Assembly: GCA_951230915.1 (NCBI GenBank)
Contig: OX579635.1
Location: 992,001 to 1,056,000 of the forward strand
Length of the DNA: 64,000 nt
Reading direction: 5' to 3'
Source of the DNA: Antitrichia curtipendula
Lineage: Eukaryota; Streptophyta; Bryopsida; Hypnales; Leucodontaceae
In this document: positions 56,512 through 64,000 of the stretch, piece by piece
How the letters are laid out: every line of letters begins with the position of its first letter
How positions within the stretch are numbered: the stretch's first letter is position 1
Made by a program: the position numbers and the translations under genes
The notes under the pieces: model-generated
The model's input: the letters and a program-made list of their open reading frames with translations, nothing else
Databases searched by the model: none
Told to the model about the DNA's origin: nothing

Positions 56512-57489
56512 TTTAACCCTAGACCACCTATGGCCGTTTTGGGTAAAAAACATCTTAGCTTTTGAAGTGCTATAAATCTAAATGTGACTAAGTAATACAG
56601 ATCTTAACTGTACAATCATGTAGTATACATGTTGTAGATGTCATGGATCAAATTTGAAGTCATTTGACTGTTTAGATTACAAGATTATAATGTTTTAGTG
56701 TTGAAAAAGAATGCTAAAATTTTCCTAAAAACACATTTAGGGGTCAAATTTGATTTCTAAATTTAATCAAATGATAACACTTTAAACTACAAAGTGATTC
56801 AAAACCAGGATAAAAACACATTGGTCAAAAAAAATATCATTCAATTGACTCAATGTGTTTGCAAAATGGCTTGCAAATGTCAAAAATAGGCAAGAAAAGT
56901 TGCAAAAAACACATCTAGGGCTGAACCTCCTTCTACTAAAATTCTTCTCAGTCATTTATAAATTCTTGGATTGATATGAAACTTTAGCCACACAACCTAG
57001 ACTAGTATGCGCAACTTTTTCAAAAACATTTATTAAAAACGGACATTGTATGAAGAAGATACAAGCCGCCGAAGTTCACTATAGTCCATAAATGGCGGGA
57101 TTTTGAATTTTGAATTGCTCCCAAACATTCAAAACAACTTGGATTGACATGAAAATTGCACCACAATAACTGGAATTCAAGGAAAACACAACCCAACTAA
57201 TTTGATTGAAATCAAACATTGGATGAAGGAAATACAAGCCCCCGAAGTTGCAGCCATGAAATGCACTTTGGTGAATCAAATTGAGCCTGTGGACTTTGAT
57301 TGGCTTCCAAAAAATCATTACCTCTTGGATTGATCTGAAAATTTTACCACACAAACTAAAAGAAAAGGCGCAACTTTCCCAACAAGTTTTATTGAATTTG
57401 AACATCGGATGCAAAAGTTAAAGTACTTTGAATTTAACTTAAAACTATGTGAGGACACTTTTTGTCCTCTTGGGTGGTCTAGGGTTAAT
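56512..57489. mobile_element. Second inverted-repeat family (called R2 here), complete copy
   Basis: The left end TTAACCCTAGACCACC (from 56513) pairs exactly with GGTGGTCTAGGGTTAA, which ends at 57488. The interior has no coding capacity and contains words such as AAGCCGCCGAAGTTCA that recur at 58.8 kb. The outer bases TTTAACCC(C)TA are shared with family R1, so the two may use the same transposase. No transposase gene is visible in either. Confidence 0.7.
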
Positions 57490-57581
57490 ACTTTCAAAAA
57501 TTTAAATAGAACTAAAACTATAAGTTTATTTTTTGTCTTTTCTATCAAGTCTTTTCTATTTTTCTATTTTAGTATTCTTTC

Positions 57582-57685
57582 ACATCATTGGTCCAAAATA
57601 AAAGTAAAATTAATTTTTTCAATTTTTTAATTCACACCATTGATCCAAAATAAAAGTAAAAGTAATTTTTCTAATTTTTTAATTC
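57582..57685. repeat. Two-copy tandem repeat, ~53 bp
   Basis: The word CCATTGGTCCAAAATAAAAG followed by TAAAATTAATTTTTTC is repeated in tandem as CCATTGATCCAAAATAAAAG. It is AT-rich and non-coding. Confidence 0.65.
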
Positions 57686-58069
57686 AAAAATAACTTCAAA
57701 AAATCATAATTCTTAGCCCGTAGGTCCAAACGCCACAAAATAGAGCCCATGCACCCCTCCTCACCAAGAGGTTTCCAATGGTACCAACCACGCCCCCAAA
57801 GGACGCACGGTCCAAAAGATACTTGCATGACAAACCAAACAAACAAACCAAACAAACCAAACAAACCACTAAATTTAAGATATTGATTTTAGGATTCTAT
57901 TTTTCTACTTTTCTCTTTTATTTTTCTATTTTATTATTTCTTTATGTATCAAACTAGTATAAGAAGAACATGCTTCAAATAGATTTGTTTTTTTTAAATT
58001 CATTTGCAAGTCATTTTTTTCTTCATATTTTGCTTAGTATTTTTTATATAATTCTTAGATATTGAGTCT

Positions 58070-58346
58070 TTGTCTTTTCTATCAATTGATATGCAAGATA
58101 CTTTTGTAAGATATATAAATATGAGTAACTATTTTGCAGAATATTTTGTTATATCAATTTACATCTTCTCATAGTATTTGCAAAACCTTTGATTTAGAAA
58201 GAATCCAATAAACATTAAGATGCTATATAGCATCTACAAGCTTATTTTTTGTCTTTTCTATCAATTGATATGCAAGATACTTTTGTGAAATGTATAAATA
58301 TTAATAACTATTTTGCAGAATATTTTGTTATATCAATTTACATCTT
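58070..58346. repeat. Direct duplication of ~98 bp (58070-58167 and 58249-58346)
   Basis: Both copies run from TGTCTTTTCTATCAATTGAT through ATATGCAAGATACTTTTGT to ATATCAATTTACATCTT with a few differences. They are separated by ~80 bases. A local duplication is the simplest reading. Confidence 0.8.
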
Positions 58347-58605
58347 TGAGGTGGCTTGGTGCTGAAGTGCGTCAAGTGCTGTGTGCTATATAGGAGAAGG
58401 CTCGAAAACAGTTCGAGCATTAAGAACCGCCCTTGTAAGAGTGTCCTAAACAGTGCACATGGGATGTAGAAATAGAAATTACTTTATGTGGTGAGAAACT
58501 GCAAATCCATGTGTGTGATTTTAGGCTATTGAACAGGTGACATGGTTCATCATCATGTGTGATTTTACTCATAATAAAGACCTGAATTTGGTGAGTTTTG
58601 CAGAA

Positions 58606-59205
58606 TGACTTTGAAATGTCAAAAAATAGTAAGAAAAATTGCAAAAACACATCTGAGGCTGAACCTCCTTCTACTAAAATGCTTCTCAGTCACTCATAAC
58701 TTCTTGGATTGATGTGAAATTTTAACCACACAAACTAGACTAGTATGCGCAACTTTTCCAAAATTTTAAATTAAAAACGGACATCGTATGAAGAAGAAAC
58801 AAGCCGCCGAAGTTCATTGTAATCCAAAAATGTTGGGATTTTAAACTTCGAACTGCTCCCAAACATTCAAAACATTTTGGATTGACATGAAAATCTTGCT
58901 ACAACAACTAGACTTCAAGGGAAGCACAACCCGACAAATTTTATTGAAAAATAACATTTGATGAAGAAGATACAAGCCCCCAAAGTTTCAGCCATCAAAT
59001 GCAGTTTTGTAGACTCAAATTGAACCTGTGAGCTTTGATTGGCTTCCAAAAAATTAGTACATCTTGTATTGATTTGAAAATTTTAACACACAAACTAGAA
59101 GAGAGAACGCAAATTTTTCAATAATTTTTATTGAATTCGGACATCATATGCAAAAGTTACAGCACTCTTAATTGGATTTGAAACTATGTGAAGAAACCCT
59201 GGGCT
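58606..59205. mobile_element. Partial copy of the R2 element
   Basis: The segment aligns with about 56,870-57,450 of the complete R2 copy in the same orientation. Shared blocks include GGCTGAACCTCCTTCTACTA, CTAGACTAGTATGCGCAACT and CAAGCCGCCGAAGTTCA. The left terminal repeat is missing and the right end fades out before the GGTGGTCTAGGG motif. Confidence 0.7.
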
Positions 59206-60318
59206 GTTTAGCAATTACAATAAATTTTGATTTACAATCGGGAGTGAATTGAATGGAAACGTACAGTGGATCATTCTTGGAATCACTGTATCCATTTAAA
59301 GGCATGGTTAGGATCATTCTTAAACTCACTCGCTCCATTCAATGGCACGTTTTGATTGATTACAGTTGCACCTATGAGCATTAATAGGGACCTATGCACC
59401 TCTGACTTTGAAAAATCATATCTTATTCGTTTCAAGTCAAAAAATTAAAATTAAAAGTTTTATAGTTGTGTTCCTCATTTCTTTTTCTTCCACAAAAATT
59501 AAGAAAAACTTTGGGTCCACCCATTTTTGTATAGAGGTCTTTTTTCCCTTAGATGAATGCTTTTTGAGCCTTCTACCTTAGTGGCGTTCATTGTCATTGA
59601 AAGTACAGAATGAGCTACAATGGCCAACAGGGCCGGCGCTACTCCTAGTACTCAAGTGCGCCAAGTGAGGCACCCTAACGTTTTGATGATTTTGCCTATT
59701 GGTAGTAGACTTCCAACGTCTTCCCGGGGACCATTTCAAACATGATGACCATAAACTGTAGTACAATATTTGAAAAATGCAAAAGAAATTGTAAGCACAG
59801 GTGACTGTGATACTGCATAGTTTATTTACTGATTTTCAGTCCTCTTGAGCAGCACCTGTAATATTATTATTATTATTATTCTGAATGCCTGCGGCAAGAA
59901 CAATGACATTTTTTACAAAGTACTGTACAGGTGAAAACTGTTCAGTAATTGGTTATACAAGACACTGGAACACCGGTCGAGGTACAACACCACAGTGGTA
60001 ATGTCACTATAGCGGTTGTGCTTCAGTGTATGTAGAAATGCGTGTCGCTGCAATTCCTACACAAATCATAATGCGTATTATTCACGACAGATACATGGTG
60101 ATAAGGAATTCCAAGAGTTTGGAATATATAACACTTTGGAGGGTAACTCTGTGCAATTCTATATAAGACTCTGGCACGGCAGGCCAAAAATACATACAGG
60201 AAGTCAACTATTTCTATTGGAAAATTATTATATTAAGGTCAACTTTGTTGTTTGTGGGTGTTCACTGAAGTATACGATAGCTTTGCCCGTCCCACTAAGG
60301 TTCACTGTAAACAGTAAT
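59206..60318. other. Intergenic; microsatellite only
   Basis: No reading frame with protein-like content is seen. An (ATT)n microsatellite lies at about 59861-59881. The plus-strand frame at 60016-60426 overlaps the integrase-core gene's last exon and looks like a chance open frame. Confidence 0.45.
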
Positions 60319-62143
60319 CTACCCAACATTCCCCAGAAGTGCAGCTTGCAGCAACAGGTTTGCCGCGTGCTTTTGTTCCAAGTCTGTTCCGTCGGCGACA
60401 ACGTGCAAATGCTGAAGAAAACCTAGTGGCGAGCGAGCGGCCACAGCGCATGCCAAAGTGATGGAGAGGTGGAGAAGAAAGGCTTCGCGTAGGTCCCTAA
60501 CACGCGGCTTCCCCATATCGTATGCTGTATCCCTGAGACGCACGATTTCCTAGCATGGCAAAGACCATGCATATTTTCAGTCACGTTTATTTAAATTCCA
60601 ACCGGATGAGGTGAGAATGTTCTTATCATTTTTGATACATGCGTACCTGGGCAAGGATAGCCGAATTGTTGTTGTCATCATCGTTGTCATCCTCGCGTCA
60701 ATGTGCGTCCTCCGGCAAGTATTGCTGTAGGTGACGCAGGGTCGGGGCTTCACCATCTGTCGGTGGGAGTATAAGTCTGTAAAGAGAAGAACATGCATCA
60801 GCAATGGACCTTGTCTGGTTGCATATGCGGTTGTCATAGGAAGGCAATAAGTGACCTACATAGACTCATAGAGAGGAATGATGGTTTACCTCATCTGCCG
60901 ATCTATTGGCTTGAATACCACAGAGGGGACATGTGATGGTAAGAATCGGCCATTCTCAGTGATTTTACGAACGCGGTGCACGTTCCACATTGTGATCATA
61001 TTGTCCAAGTCCACCTGGATTGCCGGGATGAATACCGCATGCATAGATGCCTTATGCCAAGGATCCTTGATGAGGAGCGTGCCGTCTTCCTCCATCACTG
61101 AAAGGAGGTGCTTGTAAAAGAAGGCAACGTGCGTCCAGACCTGTCGCCAGAATTTCTCGATTCTCTGGAAAAGGAGAGAAGCAATGTTTCAGAAGCTCGA
61201 CCAGAAATTGATGAAAAGACCTTTGAAAACGTTCATCCGATGCACAATACTGACCTGGTTGTGGACAGACGAGCCTGTTAGATAAGGCCTACGGACACCT
61301 GGGCGAGCTGCAACGATGTCATGCTCCACTAGAGAATGTTCGCCTGCATAATCTGACCTGATGCGTAGTGGGTGGCCATATTTATGTATGGCACTACAAT
61401 ATGCGTCATAGATGGTTTCTTTTTGCTTGTTGGATGCTACTTTGCCCCACACTACGAAGTGGGAACCTCCATCAATACAACCATGGAGACGTATTTTCCA
61501 ATTGGTTAACTTGTCGTAAGCTACACAGCAACCCCAACAGCAATGAAGTGAGTGAGAGTCTGCTTTCTACTGACAAGTTCCAAACTGAACGCAAATATTA
61601 TGCGTGCATTGTGCTCAGTAGAGAGAGATATATTTCAGATAAACTGGTTGCGACTAGGGACGTGCATGCATACGAGAATAAAAAACGTAGTTGTTTGCCT
61701 TGCTTACAGTCCATGTGCCACAGCTCCATTGGTTCTCTGATTGTGTACTGCCCTCGAAAAAGGCGACCAACGCGACGGCGCTCCATGTGCTGCGGCTGCA
61801 ACTGTGACAACGCTTCTCGAACGTGATCCCGAGGTACACGCAAGTTCCGAAGCCTCAACATGGCTTGCACACTTCTGATTCCCCAATTCGATCCTGCATG
61901 GCCTAGTGGTACCTCCGCAGCTATAATTTCTTTGAGCTCAGCCATCGTTACATGATGGTAGACCCCGCCCCAACCCTGTGCACTTAGAAGTCGCGACAAA
62001 ACGTTCCTTCCAATTCCGAACTGAGCTGCGACGTCGGAGAACTTGTATCCTTCATTGAGTCTCATTTCTACGGCGTCCAGTAATCGATCGGGTGGCGTAA
62101 CCAGTCCGGCTTCCCTCTCTTGCATCTGGTCACCTTCATCCAT
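60319..62143 (-). pseudogene. D,D(34)E integrase-core gene (5 exons) with one in-frame TGA
   Basis: Minus-strand exons 62143-61708, 61520-61255, 61164-60890, 60776-60647 and 60549-60319 join in phase through good GT-AG borders into 445 codons. An N-terminal helix-turn-helix region (about 15-55) precedes the catalytic core. Core blocks are ELWHMD-SYDKL (D145), HGCIDGGSH, IRSDYAGEH (D202) and YLTGSSVHNQ-RIEKFWR (E237). The acid spacing is D-56-D-34-E. The same block order is seen in uncharacterised 'integrase core domain' proteins of animals, fungi and early plants, which resemble retroviral-type integrases but stand alone. In exon 4 a TGA at 60698-60700 follows codon 351. The frame beyond it stays open through an Asp/Asn-rich run and the whole last exon. 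The core would survive truncation, so a 351-aa active product remains possible. Confidence 0.8.
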
Positions 62144-63106
62144 GACTTCACGCAATGAAACTTCGCAGAGGAGGAAATATGTGAAAGATCCCACAAGAGA
62201 GGTTTCCAACGACTAACTATGACACTGTGGCCTGTGATAATCTGAATACCCACGATTGAACAAGGAGTACCTACGTGATGAACAAGGGACTGAAGGGCCA
62301 GGCCACTCTCAAGCGTAGCACTTAACGTTCGGATGACAATACAACCGGGTATTGCCTCACTACAAGAGAATGTATAGTTTGCAATAGTTTTTGCAATGGT
62401 TTTGCAATGTCCTCAATTTTTGTTTCAATAACTTAACAATGGTTTTCAAAGAGAATTGCAATGGTTTTGCAACAATTTTGCATTGTTCAGAGGGAGGGTG
62501 GTTGGTGCAACAAATTTGGTAGATTTTAGAAGATGTCAGGTACAAAACACCATGTCACAAGTGTGTCGACACGGGCCAAATCCAAAATATTTTTACCCAA
62601 TCAAGTACGTCATTATGAGATGACCCGGGTGCAATATAATGAGAAGTTAAGCTCCCCCCTTAGGTACAACGTTATTTGCGTACTGTACATTCTGTGACAT
62701 CGTGGTTGATGCTGTTTTCACCTGAGGTGGCTAGAGGGTACACATATCCAGGAGGTCATTTATTTTTCTACCGCTGGATGTGCACTTTTTGCTCCAAGCG
62801 GACTATTTGCTCTAATGTGACCATTCTGACTACTTGCGGCCTGTTTGCCCATCAATACTTTAGCACCGAATCTGGTCTGCCTGGTCCAGTTTGCCTTCGA
62901 CCGTACTTGCATATTCTTAGCTTGAGATTCTTAGAAGCACGTTAAGAGCCGCGATGACAAGGCAATCGAATCAAGCAGGAATTAATGTGTGAGGACAACA
63001 GCTATTAACCCAATCCGTGTCTCGGTACGAGTTTGCTTCGGCGGCAACTCCGCTCCCCCGACAACGGTCAGCGGAAGTTTGTAGCCAGCGACAGGCGAAC
63101 GGCAAC
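62144..63106. promoter_or_regulatory. Divergent intergenic region between the integrase-core gene and its neighbour
   Basis: The 963 bases separate two start codons pointing apart, so promoters for both genes should lie here. Bases 62375-62490 carry a short degenerate repeat (TTGCAATGGTTTTGCAA and variants, about five times). No terminal inverted repeats were seen in the region. Confidence 0.4.
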
Positions 63107-64000
63107 ATGAAGCATAGACATTTTGCACCACAAGCTAATATACCCAACCGACCAGATATGGATGGAACAACGGCGGACACATCTTCTCAAAGGGTCTTCG
63201 GGTCTGCAGGTGGAGTGGACACTATCTACATTGGACAAAGCTCGCAAGGAGCACCAGTCTATGTTGGCCAAAGCTCCAATGCAGCACCCCTATTTGTTGC
63301 GACTGTTGCTAGTGGAGGATTCAGTGCCTCCCAACGATTGGTTCCTACTGCATCACAGCAGGCACTGAATGCGGCATTCCTCCAAGGTCAGGACCGGATA
63401 AACAAAAGGACGTATAGGAAAGGCAGGAAGGCGCAACTTTCTAGGAGGGAGTTCTGGCTTCCTTTGGAAATGACTCCAAAACTGATTCCAGGAGGGCAAA
63501 GTGTAAGTCTTTTCATGAAAACTCGTGATGAGCTGCTGGCAGTCTCCATGAATGCAAACGTGCCGTGGGGAGATTCATACGATGGTACAGCATTCCGGAA
63601 AGGCACCGCTCAACGTGCGATCGCAGAAAAAGCAGCTGACATTTTCAAGATTCCAGCTCTAGCCGACACTGGAGGGTTTTTCTACAAGACCACGTGTGCT
63701 CGGGATAGAGTAAGTTGTCATCTCCATTACAGCGACTCTCTTGGCAATTCAGTTATTAATTATTTCTCTGAAACTATTGTCTTTGTGTCCTTGCATGGTT
63801 TTCAACAATTGTGCTGCATCTACTTGTGAAAATGCAACTATCGCTTGACAGTTCCATATGTTTCTACAGAGCTCACTGGGATGGGTTGACTTTGCTCGAC
63901 CATATGTACCAGGGTCCAGAGGTGCAGTGTGGGGAGATGTGAAGGCGAAATCGCTGCAGAAGCCGGCAATTTACATTCCTAATCCTTTCGACGCGCTAGA
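63107..64000 (+). CDS. Unknown protein, 5' part (two exons, runs off the window)
   Basis: Exon 1 (63107-63709, 201 codons) ends at a GTAAGT donor. Exon 2 begins at 63870 after TTTCTACAG and stays open to the window end. The N-terminal ~100 residues are Ser/Gln/Ala-rich with a short internal repeat (DTIYIGQSSQGAP, PVYVGQSSNAAPLF). A basic patch (KRTYRKGRKAQLSRRE) and a folded-looking part (WLPLEMTPKLIPGGQSVSLF onward) follow. I recognise no family. It is divergent from the integrase-core gene, so it could be its mobile partner or an unrelated host gene. The frame is open upstream to 63017, but ATG 63107 is the first methionine. Confidence 0.55.

Noticed and set aside
60016..60426. 136-codon plus-strand frame
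   Set aside because: It overlaps the last exon of the integrase-core gene on the other strand and has no recognisable content.

Overview
The window is nuclear DNA from a green plant of the streptophyte line. Three intron-rich, moderately GC-rich genes sit among very AT-rich intergenic DNA and nested transposable elements. One of them encodes the chloroplast-division protein ARC6, which is specific to plastid-bearing lineages. A TET/JBP-like oxygenase gene, a D,D(34)E integrase-core gene and a non-chromodomain Ty3 retrotransposon primed by tRNA-Asp would suit a non-seed plant (moss, liverwort, lycophyte or fern). That placement is an inference, and I cannot name the species.

Layout. (1) 0.9-17.6 kb is a plus-strand, head-to-tail host gene cluster. 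It holds a saccharopine-dehydrogenase-like NAD(P)-binding protein (15 exons, 442 aa), a DUF1365 protein (5 exons, 349 aa) and ARC6 (7 exons, 804 aa). All three rebuild into full-length reading frames with GT-AG introns. (2) 17.9-18.75 kb is a long imperfect inverted repeat just downstream of ARC6. (3) 18.75-29.5 kb is an AT-rich, essentially gene-free stretch with one copy of a ~950-bp terminal-inverted-repeat family (called R1 here). (4) 29.5-34.1 kb holds minisatellites and a minus-strand unknown gene broken by one in-frame TGA. (5) 34.4-56.5 kb is a transposon nest. Two more R1 copies lie in the same orientation and bracket a minus-strand three-exon gene (370 aa) with a U1-type C2H2 zinc finger joined to a 2OG-Fe(II) oxygenase domain resembling TET/JBP. 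The first of these copies carries a nested 727-bp inverted-repeat element. The second is split by a complete 17,440-bp LTR retrotransposon with 2,557-bp LTRs and a 5-bp target duplication. (6) 56.5-59.2 kb holds a second inverted-repeat family and a partial copy of it. (7) 60.3-64 kb holds a minus-strand integrase-core gene with catalytic residues D145, D202 and E237, broken near its C-terminus by one TGA. It is divergent from an unknown plus-strand gene that runs off the window.

The retrotransposon is the best supported unusual element. Besides a 2,076-aa Gag-Pol with four zinc knuckles, it has two ORFs before gag and a 4.6-kb module after pol. That module encodes a large coiled-coil protein split into two overlapping ORFs at a run of seven A. 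A 12-bp copy of the polypurine tract lies just after the pol stop. This suggests that the 3' module was inserted between an older polypurine tract and the present one.

The host genes show no sign of operon-like or functional linkage beyond adjacency. The saccharopine-dehydrogenase-like protein and ARC6 are both probably plastid proteins. No tRNA, rRNA or CRISPR array was recognised. All exon borders are my own reading of splice consensus and protein continuity and have not been checked against transcripts.
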